Assembly (NCBI RefSeq): GCF_023273875.1
Contig: NZ_CP096882.1
Coordinates: 2,418,001-2,482,000, forward strand
Length of the DNA: 64,000 nt
Source: Pseudarthrobacter sp. SSS035
Lineage (GTDB): Bacteria; Actinomycetota; Actinomycetes; Actinomycetales; Micrococcaceae
Reading direction: 5' to 3'
Shown here: piece by piece, positions 35,184 to 44,172 of the stretch
Position numbering within the stretch: the stretch's first letter is position 1
Layout: each line of letters starts with the position of its first letter
Made by a program: the position numbers and the translations under genes
Notes under the pieces: model-generated
What the model saw: the letters and a program-made list of their open reading frames with translations, nothing else
Databases searched by the model: none
What the model was told of the DNA's origin: nothing

Positions 35184-35425
35184 CTTTCCACGGCAATACC
35201 ACCGGTAGTCTCGCCTGAGCCGTTGGACGCTCAGTTGCACTCGGCAACTGAGCGTCCCTTTCGGCCCTGCCCGAGCATGTCGTCGACCTCATCGACGCCG
35301 GACTCAAAGGCCGGACGGCAGCGCGGGTAAGAATCTGCCGCGGAACAGTTCCTCGTCAAAATCGGAGGCCGGTAAGTAAGTATGCCCCGGAGCAAGGCTC
35401 GAGGGCATACTCCGGGATTGCTGAT
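35184..35425. terminator. Two further hairpins between the convergent operons
   Basis: 35225-35257 is a 14-bp stem (GGACGCTCAGTTGC) with loop ACTCG followed by CTTTC. 35379-35411 is a 9-bp stem (AGTATGCCC) that would terminate the minus-strand FAD-oxidase gene. Between them is a short unrecognised open stretch. No gene is supported here. Confidence 0.7.
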
Positions 35426-36721
35426 TTAGCCTACGAGGGCGCGGGTGTGGTCGTTGAGGAACATTCCACGAGGATCGAACTCGCGGCGTACTTGGATGAA
35501 AGTGTCCAGCTCCGGGTAGAGGCGTTCCAAGCGGCTCCTGGTCATGAAGTGGATTTTCCCCCAGTGCGCACGTGGCTCGAATTCCTGCAGTGCCGCATCG
35601 GCATCCCGGAAGAACTGCCAGTAGTCTGTCCCGGGCTCGGTGGTCAGAGTAATAACGGTGCTGTCGCGCCCCTGAAACTGGGACATGTAGCCTTCATCGG
35701 CTTTCACCCAACGGACCTCCACCGGGTATTTCTGCCCGGGATGCTTGGTGCGGATCAGGTCCTGGATGACCTCCACGGCGGCCAGGCCGTCCTCGCTGCG
35801 AACGAAGTACTCGAGTTCGTGGAACTGCGTGGTGAAGCCGCCCGGATAAATGCGGTACGAACGGTCCAGCCGGGCGCCTTCGATGCCTGAAATCTCGCTC
35901 TCGTCCTGGATCTGCGCAACGTTGTACCGCTTGGTGTAGCTGCGGTCCGCCATGCTCTGGCCCGGCGAACCCGGAAGGTCCAGGAGCTCGCAGGAATCGT
36001 CGCCCGGGCACCACAGGAAAGAGTAGTGCCTGTTTGAGTCGATGTCCGTCTGCCAGGTTGCCGCTGTCTCGGCCCACGTGGGATACGTGATCTGTTCCTG
36101 CAGGTAGTAGCTGTCCTCGACGGCCAACTCGACTTCCAGGAAGATCCCGAGCGTGCCGAGTGCGACCTGGGCAGCCCGGAGTTCGCGGAGCTGCCCCTCG
36201 CCGATTTCGACAATCTCGCCGTAGCCGTTGATCAGCTTCACCCATCGCAGCTTGGACGAGAAGCTGCCCAGGTCCTTTCCGGAGCCATGCGTGCTGGTCG
36301 CCAGCGCCCCGGCGATCTGCTGCTTGTCAATGTCGCCCTGATTGCTGAGTGCCAGGCCCTGCTCCCACAACGCATCCCCGAAGGCATTGATGGTGGTGCC
36401 GGCAAGGGCCCTGGCGCGACGCCGGACCTTGTCAGTCCCGGTGATCGCCGAGAGGCCGGACATGTCCATCAGGACGCCGCCTGTCTGAACCAGCGGCGAG
36501 GACGAGTGGCCCGAGCCGACCGCCCGCACAGGCAGGCCTTCCCGGATGGCGAACCGGACGGCGTCGAGCGCTTCCTGTTCGGTCCGCGGCCGGACGGTGA
36601 AGGCCGGCGTAGCGCTCTGGTTCCCGCCCCAGTTGGTCCACGTGACGTCCGTGCCGAAGGGAGCGGATGGGGTTGCCGCCCGAGCCGGGGACCCGGCGCG
36701 GGGAAGGTTCGTGGCGGTCAT
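35426..36721 (-). CDS. FAD-linked oxidase (D-arabinono-1,4-lactone oxidase-like)
   Basis: A 431-residue VAO-family flavoprotein. The N-terminal FAD-binding half has RAVGSGHSSSPL (His72 region, where related enzymes attach FAD), GALATSTHGSGKD and LGTLGIFLEVEL. The C-terminal half ends HWGKIHF and EFDPRGMFLNDH, as in aldonolactone oxidases. It is the last gene of the agmatinase operon, 28 bases after the aldehyde dehydrogenase. An oxidase role on a sugar lactone or on an amine-derived substrate is open; context favours something linked to polyamine breakdown. Confidence 0.8.
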   Translation of the reverse strand: MTATNLPRAGSPARAATPSAPFGTDVTWTNWGGNQSATPAFTVRPRTEQEALDAVRFAIREGLPVRAVGSGHSSSPLVQTGGVLMDMSGLSAITGTDKVRRRARALAGTTINAFGDALWEQGLALSNQGDIDKQQIAGALATSTHGSGKDLGSFSSKLRWVKLINGYGEIVEIGEGQLRELRAAQVALGTLGIFLEVELAVEDSYYLQEQITYPTWAETAATWQTDIDSNRHYSFLWCPGDDSCELLDLPGSPGQSMADRSYTKRYNVAQIQDESEISGIEGARLDRSYRIYPGGFTTQFHELEYFVRSEDGLAAVEVIQDLIRTKHPGQKYPVEVRWVKADEGYMSQFQGRDSTVITLTTEPGTDYWQFFRDADAALQEFEPRAHWGKIHFMTRSRLERLYPELDTFIQVRREFDPRGMFLNDHTRALVG

Positions 36722-36749
36722 GGCTGAGCTCCGTCGCTTGTTTGAACGC

Positions 36750-38267
36750 TCATGCGCCGTGGTTGATCATGACGTGCTTGGTGCGGGAGTAATCATCCAG
36801 GGCGTAGAGCGAGAGGTCGCGGCCGTAGCCGGATCCCTTGAACCCGCCCCACGGTACCTCGCAGGCCAGCACGAGGTGGGCATTGACCCAGACCGTGCCG
36901 AAATCGAGCTGCTTGGGAATCTTCAGCGAGAGGCTGGAGTCCTTTGTCCATATTGAAGCGGACAGTCCGTAAGGGCTTTCGTTCGCGCGGGTGATGGCTT
37001 CTTCAGTGGAACTGAAAGTCTCGACCGTGACTACGGGACCAAAGATTTCGTGGGTGGCTATGTGGGCTCCGGCGGGTACGTTGCTGATCACCGTAGGTTC
37101 GATGAAGTAGCCGGGGCCCTCCAAGGCCGAACCGCCGATGGCGATGTTCAGGCCAGCGGCCTTGGCCTCGGCCAGTGATTCCTTGACCCGCTCGAAGTGC
37201 GGGCGCGAGATCATCGGACCGATTTCCACGTCGTCCCCTGCTTCCGGGGCGCCAACCACCAGCGTGCCGACTTCGCGGACCAGGTGTTCGGTGAACTCCT
37301 CGGCTACCGAGTCGTGGACGAGCACGCGGCATGCAGCGCCGCAGTCCTGGCCGGCATTCCAGAAGCCGGCATTGCGGACGCCGGCGGCGGCCGCGCGGAG
37401 GTCGGCGTCGGGGAAGACCACCACGGGGGCCTTGCCGCCGAGTTCCAGGTGGACCCGCTTGACGGACTTTGCTGCGGTTTCCGCTACGGCTTGGCCGCTG
37501 ACGACGCTGCCGGTCAAGGCGACGAGGGCGATGTCAGGGTGTTCGGAAAGCCGCTGTCCCACGGTCCGACCCTGTCCCGTGACGACGTTGAGGATTCCGT
37601 CCGGGATGTGTCCGGCCACGAGTTCTGCCAGCTTCAGCGTGGACAGCGGGGTCTGCTCGGACGGCTTGAGGACGATGCTGTTTCCAGCAGCCAGGATGGG
37701 GGCGATCTTCCACGCGGCCATGAGCAGCGGGTAGTTCCAGGGCGTGATGACCCCGACGACGCCCACGGGCTCGCGGAGGATCACCGAGGTGTGGCCGGTG
37801 GCGTAGTCCCCGCCGGCCATGGACGTCAGGGTGCGGGAAGCTCCGGCCATGAACCGGAACGTGTCGATGGTGCTGGTGACGTCATCTTCGGCCACTGCAC
37901 GCGGCTTGCCGGTGTTGGCGGACTCGATGACCTCAAAGGCCTCCCTGTTCTCCTCAATGATGTTGGCGATCAGGTTCAGGACATCCGCGCGTTCCTTCGG
38001 CGTGGTGGCGCCCCAGGACTTCTGGGCCGCGACGGCGGCTTCGACGGCGACGTCGACGTCAGCTGCAGTGCCGGCCTGGACGGACGCGATGACCTGTTCA
38101 GTGGTGGGGTCCACCACGTCGATGAGCTCGGTGGAGGAACCCGGAACAAACGTCCCGTTAATAAAGTGTCCGGTGGGCGGCAGCACGCTGGCGGGCGTGC
38201 GCTCAGGGGAGCTGTTGCCAGAGGTGGAGCGTCGGACGGTGAACTGGTTTGTGTCTGTGAATGTCAT
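36750..38267 (-). CDS. Aldehyde dehydrogenase, aminobutyraldehyde type
   Basis: A 505-residue NAD(P)-dependent aldehyde dehydrogenase. Cofactor loop VALTGSVVSGQAV, catalytic Glu in LELGGKAPVVVF and catalytic Cys in NAGQDCGAACRV are present. The PWNYPLLMA and PWGGFKGSGYGRDLS blocks are those of betaine/aminobutyraldehyde dehydrogenases. In this operon it would oxidise 4-aminobutanal, derived from putrescine, to GABA. It lies 12 bases downstream of the NCS1 permease gene. Confidence 0.88.
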   Translation of the reverse strand: MTFTDTNQFTVRRSTSGNSSPERTPASVLPPTGHFINGTFVPGSSTELIDVVDPTTEQVIASVQAGTAADVDVAVEAAVAAQKSWGATTPKERADVLNLIANIIEENREAFEVIESANTGKPRAVAEDDVTSTIDTFRFMAGASRTLTSMAGGDYATGHTSVILREPVGVVGVITPWNYPLLMAAWKIAPILAAGNSIVLKPSEQTPLSTLKLAELVAGHIPDGILNVVTGQGRTVGQRLSEHPDIALVALTGSVVSGQAVAETAAKSVKRVHLELGGKAPVVVFPDADLRAAAAGVRNAGFWNAGQDCGAACRVLVHDSVAEEFTEHLVREVGTLVVGAPEAGDDVEIGPMISRPHFERVKESLAEAKAAGLNIAIGGSALEGPGYFIEPTVISNVPAGAHIATHEIFGPVVTVETFSSTEEAITRANESPYGLSASIWTKDSSLSLKIPKQLDFGTVWVNAHLVLACEVPWGGFKGSGYGRDLSLYALDDYSRTKHVMINHGA

Positions 38268-38279
38268 GATGTTTCGCTT

Positions 38280-39731
38280 TCAGATGAGGTCGGTTGCGAG
38301 AAGAGGGGCCTGAAAGGGGGCGGCGTCCGGCTTCTTTCGGAACAGGCGTGCCGCAAAGTAGTAGAGCGGGGCAACAACCACAAGGCCGACGATCCAGGAG
38401 ATGTCCACGCCGCCCATCGCTGCGGCCAGGGGGCCTGTGTAGATCGCCGTGGCGGAGAAGGGAACCTGGATCAGGGCGCCCGCTATGTACGAGCCGATGG
38501 CGACCCAATTGAACCGTCCGTACACTCCGCCGTCGCGCTTGAAGAAGTCTTCAACCTTGTAGTCGCCGTGCCGGAGTAGGTAGTAGTCCACCAGGTTGAT
38601 GGCGGTCCAGGGAACCAGCACGTACATCAGGAAGGAGAGGAAGTTCGTATAGAAGAGGATGAAGTTGTCGCGTGCGAACAGTGCGATCAGCAGGGCGAGT
38701 GCGAAGAGGACAACCGCCGCTATGCTCCGGGTCTTGGCGTGGGGCAACCAGTTCGGCTTGAACGTCTGCCCGATGGTGAGGCTGCACAGGACGCCACAGT
38801 AAAGATTCATGGCGTTCGACGCCGCGACACCCAGGCAGAAGATTCCGATGATTATGAGCGTCCAGGGCCCCAGCAACGCGCCCAAACTGCCGACGATCTC
38901 GACGTTGCCGGCTTCGGCGCTCATACTCACCGCCAGTGTTCCCACCAGTGCGCCCAGGATCATCGGGAACAGCGTCCCCAGGACGCAGCCCGAATAGGAC
39001 GCCCAGAACGCCGGGGCCGAGCCCGTGCCTTTGGGCATGTAGCGGGAGTAGTCCGAGACATACGGGGCGTAAGCAAGCTGCCAGAGGGCGGATACGGAGA
39101 TGGTTCCCATGAAGCCAACCCAGTTGAAGTTGCCCTGCTCCAGGAAGTTGGCCGGAAGGCCGCCCACCAGCAGGATCCAGACGAAGGCCAGCAGCAATGC
39201 CAGGCCAGCCGCAACGCTCAGGATGCGTGCATAGGCGTGAATGAGCCGGTAGCCGAAAATCGTGGCGATGACACTGATGACGCCGATGATGATGATGCCG
39301 GCGTCAACGCTGATGCCGGGGCTGACTGCGGCCATCGCTTCGCCGCCAAAGACGAGGTTGGCTGCGAAGAATCCGACGTACATAATCACCACGATCACCA
39401 CGATCAGCAGTGCCCCGAACGAACCGAACTGGCCGCGGGTCTGGATCATTTGCGCCACACCCAGTTGCGGGCCCTGGGCGGAATGCAGCGCCATGAAGAT
39501 GCCGCCAACAACGTTTCCAATGATGATGCCCACGAGGGCGGGCACAAAGCCGAGGCCGAACACCGTGGTGGCGAGTCCGCCGGTCACGATGGTCATGATC
39601 ATGATGTTGGAGCCGAACCAGATGGTGAAGAGGTCGCGGGCCTTTCCGTGGCGTTCGTTCGCCGGGATGGGCTGGATGGTCTTGTCCTCAAGCCGGGGCA
39701 CTTCGGTGGTGGGAGTGGTACGGGTGCTCAT
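38280..39731 (-). CDS. NCS1-family permease (agmatinase operon)
   Basis: A 483-residue transporter with about 12 membrane segments and the NCS1 hallmarks ARDLFTIWFGSNIMIMTIV near the N-terminus and YAPYVSDYSRYMP in the middle. It is distinct in sequence from the NCS1 protein at 30902 but sits in a parallel pathway. It overlaps the agmatinase stop by four bases, so uptake of agmatine or a related guanidine is the likely role. Confidence 0.85.
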   Translation of the reverse strand: MSTRTTPTTEVPRLEDKTIQPIPANERHGKARDLFTIWFGSNIMIMTIVTGGLATTVFGLGFVPALVGIIIGNVVGGIFMALHSAQGPQLGVAQMIQTRGQFGSFGALLIVVIVVIMYVGFFAANLVFGGEAMAAVSPGISVDAGIIIIGVISVIATIFGYRLIHAYARILSVAAGLALLLAFVWILLVGGLPANFLEQGNFNWVGFMGTISVSALWQLAYAPYVSDYSRYMPKGTGSAPAFWASYSGCVLGTLFPMILGALVGTLAVSMSAEAGNVEIVGSLGALLGPWTLIIIGIFCLGVAASNAMNLYCGVLCSLTIGQTFKPNWLPHAKTRSIAAVVLFALALLIALFARDNFILFYTNFLSFLMYVLVPWTAINLVDYYLLRHGDYKVEDFFKRDGGVYGRFNWVAIGSYIAGALIQVPFSATAIYTGPLAAAMGGVDISWIVGLVVVAPLYYFAARLFRKKPDAAPFQAPLLATDLI

Positions 39732-40732
39732 GATGCGTTCCAGGAGGCTGCTTGCAGTTCACGGACGGTGTTCGTTTCGGCCTTGCTGCGGTTCACCATC
39801 AGGGCGAGCAGGTCGAAGACGAGGGTGGCCGCTGCGACTGTGGTGATGTCTGCGTGGTCGTAGGCCGGAGCGACCTCGACGACGTCGGCGCCCACAATGT
39901 TGATGCCGTTCAGTCCGCGGAGCAGTGCCAGGAGTTCGCGGGAGTGGAGCCCGCCCATTTCAGGGGTGCCGGTGCCCGGCGCGTAGGCCGGGTCCAGGAC
40001 GTCGATGTCGATGGAGACGTAGACCGGGGTGTCGCCGAGCCGCTCCTTGACCTGCGCGATGGCTGCCGGGACGCCGATGACGTCCAGGTCCGAGCAGCGG
40101 ATGATCTGGAAGCCGAATTCGTGGTCGCGGAGGAAGTCGTTGCGGTCATAGACCGGCCCGCGGATGCCGACGTGCATGGACTTGTCTTCCACCAGGAGGC
40201 CTTCCTCGAATGCCCGCCGGAAGATGGTTCCGTGGGTGACCGGCTGGTCGAAGTAGGTGTCCCACGTGTCCAGGTGCGCGTCGAAGTGCAGCAGGGCCAC
40301 GGGTCCGTGGACCGTGTTCAAAGCCCTCAGCATGGGGAGGGCGATGGTGTGGTCGCCACCGATCGAGATGAGCCTCTTGTCCGCACTGATCAGGGGCAGT
40401 GCCTGCTCCTCGATTTCGCGGACTGCCCGTGTGATGTCGTAAGGCGTGCAGGCGATGTCGCCGGCGTCAACAACCTGGGCTTCGTAGACCGGCTCGACGT
40501 CGAGCTCGGGGTGGTATCCGGGGCGCAGGAGCCGGGAGGCCTCTCGGACTGCGGCAGGACCGAAACGGGCGCCGGGCCGGAAGGAGGTGCCGCCGTCGAA
40601 CGGTACCCCGACGATCGCAATGTCGTAGTCCGGAACGCGGTCAATTTGGGGAAGCCTGGCGAACGTGCCGAGGCCTGCATACCGGGGGACTTTTGTTGCG
40701 TCGACGGGGCCGATGGGCTTGTGCGTTGTCAT
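39728..40732 (-). CDS. speB: Agmatinase / ureohydrolase
   Basis: A 334-residue ureohydrolase with the binuclear manganese motifs GGDHTIALP, HFDAHLDTW and SIDIDVLDPAYAPGTGTPE. It would hydrolyse agmatine to putrescine and urea; related guanidinobutyrase or guanidinopropionase activity cannot be excluded. It is the first gene of the minus-strand operon (agmatinase, NCS1 permease, aldehyde dehydrogenase, FAD oxidase), divergent from the PucR gene. Confidence 0.9.
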   Translation of the reverse strand: MTTHKPIGPVDATKVPRYAGLGTFARLPQIDRVPDYDIAIVGVPFDGGTSFRPGARFGPAAVREASRLLRPGYHPELDVEPVYEAQVVDAGDIACTPYDITRAVREIEEQALPLISADKRLISIGGDHTIALPMLRALNTVHGPVALLHFDAHLDTWDTYFDQPVTHGTIFRRAFEEGLLVEDKSMHVGIRGPVYDRNDFLRDHEFGFQIIRCSDLDVIGVPAAIAQVKERLGDTPVYVSIDIDVLDPAYAPGTGTPEMGGLHSRELLALLRGLNGINIVGADVVEVAPAYDHADITTVAAATLVFDLLALMVNRSKAETNTVRELQAASWNAS

Positions 40733-40851
40733 GCGGGGATCCTTCGATTGCGGTGCTGCCGGGCGGTGACGCCGGCGGCGTTTCGGTGGAGGTGTGGGTC
40801 GCTCGCCGTTGAGCGGGAATGTTGAGCGGGAAGTACGTAATCCAATTCTTG

Positions 40852-40865
40852 GTGACGCGCATCAC
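40852..40865. promoter_or_regulatory. Possible CRP-like site between speB and the PucR gene
   Basis: GTGACGCGCATCAC has the GTGA-N6-TCAC spacing, but its centre is GC rather than TA. It is placed 120 bases before speB and 103 before PucR. Confidence 0.35.
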
Positions 40866-40967
40866 GGCGTATAGCGGTAGATTGACTACAAATGGCAGAG
40901 GCTCTTGTACATATGTCTAAGAGTCTCTTGGCGGTCCGGAAAACCAAGGAGCAGGGAGCGCAATTCC

Positions 40968-42461
40968 ATGGCGATTACCGTGGCCGAGCTCGTGGCGGAA
41001 CCCCAGCTGGGACTCACGCTGCTGGCCGGATCCGCAGGCAGCGGCAACCGGATCACGTGGGCCCACACGTCTGACTTGCCCAGGCTGTGGGAATGGGTCA
41101 CTGGTGGCGAGCTGATGATGACCAACGGCCTGTCCATCCCGGCCGAAGCTCCCGGGCAGGTTGCGCTCGCCGAGGCCTTGGTGGACGCGGGCGCCAGTGC
41201 GCTGGCCATCGGAGAGAAGATGCATGCGCCGGAGCTGTTGCCAGAGTTCCTGGCGGCTTGTGAGAGGCTGCCGCTGCCGCTGATCAACGTGCCCTATCCG
41301 CTGCCTTTCATCGCCATCGCGCGAACGGTGGCTGAATCCTCCCTGTTGGAGGAATCGCGGCGCCTGCGCCAGACCGCCCGGATTTACGACCTGCTCCGCA
41401 CTGCTGGAACATCCGAGGACCACTTGCAGGGCCTTCTTCTGGGCCTCACGGCTGAGCTCGATGCAGATCTGTTCGTCGTGGACCGGCGCTGCCTTCATCC
41501 GTGGCATCCGGACGGCCGGCCGCTGCCGGATTTCCTGCAGGCGGAATTGGCCCCGCTGACCGGGCGAATATCCCTCGCCGGGAAGAAGTTCCAGTGGCAT
41601 CGGCTTCGGGACAGGCACGTGTTGATGATGGATATCCCCACGCACGCCAATGCGCTCCTGGTGGTGCTGCCCAACAGCGATCCGCACCCGGACGCCGTCG
41701 TGCTTCTGCATGCGGCAACGGTGCTGGGGCTGGAACTTTCACGAAATGTCCTGTCCCTGGAAAGCCGACACCGCCTGGCGAGCGAATTCCTGCTGCAAGC
41801 GGTCGACGGTCGCCTGGGAACGGCGGAACTGGAGAGCCGGCTCACGGCTTTTGATGTTCCGGCGCAGGATTTCGTGGTGGTTTCGATATCGGCCGACGAC
41901 GGCGAGCGGCTGGCGGACGTCCACGTCGAACTGTGGCGCCACGGCTTTCCGGCCGCTTGCCTGCGGCGCTTCAACACACTTCACGTGGCGGTGTCCGCGT
42001 CGGTGACCGCCGATATCCTGATCCACTGCGCGGGCCCCGAGGTCCGGATCGGCATCAGCTCGCCGACGTCTGCGCCCGGGATCCAGCGTGCATTGCAGGA
42101 GTCGCTGTGGGCGCTCGGCTCGGCCAAGGGCAATGCCATGAAGCTGGCCCGGTACGCCGAGGGTGCCTCGTGGCTGGGGCTCACGAGTTTCGAGGAAGGG
42201 ACCGCGTTGGTAGAGCGGCTGCTGGGTCCGATCTTCGCGTACGAACAGAGCCAGGAAGGCGACCTCATCGTGACTCTGCGGACCTACCTGGACACCCAAA
42301 GGTCATGGCAGAAGACAGCGGCGGCACTGTTCGCCCACCGGCAAACCGTCATCTACAGAATCCGAAAAATCAGCGAATTGACGGGCCTGGACATGACCGA
42401 AACATCCACGTTGGCTCAGCTTTGGTTTGCGCTTCAAATCCATGAGGCCATGCATAAGTAG
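40968..42461 (+). CDS. PucR-family transcriptional regulator
   Basis: A 497-residue regulator: N-terminal PucR domain (ITVAELVAEPQLGLTLLAGSAG and the WEWVTGGELMMTNG block), a middle region, and a C-terminal helix-turn-helix (LRTYLDTQRSWQKTAAALFAHRQTVIYRIRKI). Such proteins activate nitrogen-compound catabolism. The ATG at 40968 is preferred, with AAGGAGCAGGGAG upstream; the longer frame from 40905 adds unrelated residues. It is divergent from the agmatinase operon, its probable target. Confidence 0.88.
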   Translation: MAITVAELVAEPQLGLTLLAGSAGSGNRITWAHTSDLPRLWEWVTGGELMMTNGLSIPAEAPGQVALAEALVDAGASALAIGEKMHAPELLPEFLAACERLPLPLINVPYPLPFIAIARTVAESSLLEESRRLRQTARIYDLLRTAGTSEDHLQGLLLGLTAELDADLFVVDRRCLHPWHPDGRPLPDFLQAELAPLTGRISLAGKKFQWHRLRDRHVLMMDIPTHANALLVVLPNSDPHPDAVVLLHAATVLGLELSRNVLSLESRHRLASEFLLQAVDGRLGTAELESRLTAFDVPAQDFVVVSISADDGERLADVHVELWRHGFPAACLRRFNTLHVAVSASVTADILIHCAGPEVRIGISSPTSAPGIQRALQESLWALGSAKGNAMKLARYAEGASWLGLTSFEEGTALVERLLGPIFAYEQSQEGDLIVTLRTYLDTQRSWQKTAAALFAHRQTVIYRIRKISELTGLDMTETSTLAQLWFALQIHEAMHK

Positions 42462-43370
42462 GCCGCTCAGCCTGCCGAGAACCGCCGCGATCGGCTACGC
42501 GCGCTGTAACTGCGTTTGCTCAAGGCCGCGGCTCGGTGGGACGACGTGGTCAAGGCCGACCCAACGGACGAGGAAGCCCACCGAGCGATCATGGTTAGTG
42601 CGCTCGACGCGGGCGATCGCCAGGGCGCGATCCGCCAATTAGAGCGACTCTTTCGGCGGTTGCGTGCCGACTTGGGCGTCGGCCCAGGGGCGGCGACCGT
42701 CGCGGTCTACGAGGAGGCCATCGCCCAGGACAGCCGACGCGTGGAGAATCGCACGCGGGTCACGTTGGCGCGAGCACTCATCGCCCTCAACAGTGGCGAC
42801 CTCGTCTAAGCCACGTCAAACGCACGGCGTGCGCGCGAGCTGGCTATGGAAGCGGACTTGGGCCGAGAGATCGGCGAGGCCAGCGCAGTGTTGGCGATCG
42901 CGGCGAACATGCAGGACCGTTGGCCCGAAGTGTTCGAGGCCGAGTTCGTTGTTCGCCTATACGGGGTGCTCGCTGAGGCAGCCAGCTCTCCGGCGCAAGC
43001 GGTCCGCATCATTGAGCGAGCCGACGCCGCGCTGGCCGGAAGGAGCGTCTGTCCGCCGTGCTCTATGGGTTATCAAGTCGCCGCAGCGACGCATTACGCA
43101 CTGGCAGGGAAGCTGGACGCCGCCCGCCGCCGGCTCGCCAACGCCGAGCAGCTCGCAGGCATGTGGCCTGGCGGACCGTGGCACGCCGCCCTCTGGGAAG
43201 CACGAGCCGTCCTGCGCCGCGCAGAGGGTCACGATGATCAGGCCATCGCCCTGCTTCGGGAGGCGGCAGCTAGTTTTGCCGAGCTCGGAAGGCGCCAAGA
43301 CGAGCACCGCTGCCTAGCCCGAGCAGCACAAAGATCGCCCATGACGACCGAAAAGTCTTTGGCTGGCTAG
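42462..43370 (+). pseudogene. Remnant of a BTAD/LuxR-type regulator, two in-frame TAA stops
   Basis: A single reading frame runs from directly after the PucR stop to TAG at 43368-43370 and is interrupted by TAA at 42507 and 42807. It encodes the bacterial transcriptional activation domain (WDDVVKADPTDEEAHRAIM, GDRQGAIRQLERLFRRLRAD, LGVGPGAATVAVYEEAI), then a helical TPR-like stretch typical of large AfsR/LuxR-type regulators. The N-terminus and the rest are missing. The second stop looks like GAA to TAA and the first like TAC to TAA. Confidence 0.8.
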
Positions 43371-43633
43371 TTCCTGAGGGGCTTCGCTCCGCGCTGGGGG
43401 TCGGAAATTTGCGGTTCCGTTGCGTGCTGCATTCCTGTGGCACCGGGGTGGGTTCGGAGCAGACTGGTGAGTGTGTTTCGGTCAACCCCGATGACTCGAT
43501 GGTGCCGGTGAGCCTGCCGGCCAGTTTGGTGGTGAGGGCACAGCTGTATTGTCCGCACCTTCAAGAAGATGCGCAGGAGTCATGTTCTGTCTGGACGCCC
43601 TGAGGGCGCGACGGGAGCGCAGTCTTCCCTTGG
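43371..43633. other. Unassigned sequence between two pseudogenes
   Basis: About 260 bases with overlapping open frames on both strands (for example 43409-43603) but no recognisable protein, repeat or RNA. It is probably more gene debris. Confidence 0.4.
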
Positions 43634-43993
43634 CTGAGTCCCCGCCGGGTCGCGGACCTTGTCAACATCAGTTCGATCGCTGGCCGCGTCGCCTGGAACG
43701 GGTAAGGCGTCTACAACCTCACCAAGTTCGGCGTTAACGGCTTCACAGAGTCCCTCCGCCAGGAAGTCACCCAGCGCCACGTCCGCGTCGGCGTCCTGGA
43801 GCCCGGCGGCGTCGATACCGAGCTGGGCTCACACAACACCGCCAAGGTCCGCGGCGAAATGATCGACCCCTTCTACGAGCAGAGAGAGGTCCTCGCCCCG
43901 GAGGACATCGCCGACGGCGTCGCCTACATGGTCACCCGGCCCCGGCACGCCTCCATCGCAGAGCTCTGGATCATGCCCACAGACCAGGCCTCA
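43634..43993 (+). pseudogene. SDR 2 fragment with nonsense codon
   Basis: This stretch closely matches the last 120 codons of the SDR gene at 27446-28210, from the PRRVAD region through NISSIAG, LTKFGVNGFTESL and VLEPGGVDTEL to the terminal PTDQA. The Tyr codon in NGYGVYN is changed to TAA. The original stop is replaced by read-through sequence, and the 5' half is absent. It lies 60 bases before an ABC exporter fragment. Confidence 0.88.
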
Positions 43994-44172
43994 GTGGAGG
44001 CGCGGGACCAGGCGGCCCACCGCGGACTGCCTTGCTCCCTCGGGTCCGGGGACGACAATGCTGGTCAATATGATGATGAGGTTCTACGAGCTTGATGCGG
44101 GCGGTGTTAACGCCAGCCGAAAATAGGGCCAGGAACGCCAACTGAAAATAGGGCCACCGACCATTATGGAAG

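Noticed and set aside
42516..42809. BTAD frame as an intact small gene
   Set aside because: It has the middle of a large regulator only, with in-frame stops on both sides and continuing homology after the second stop, so it is a pseudogene piece.
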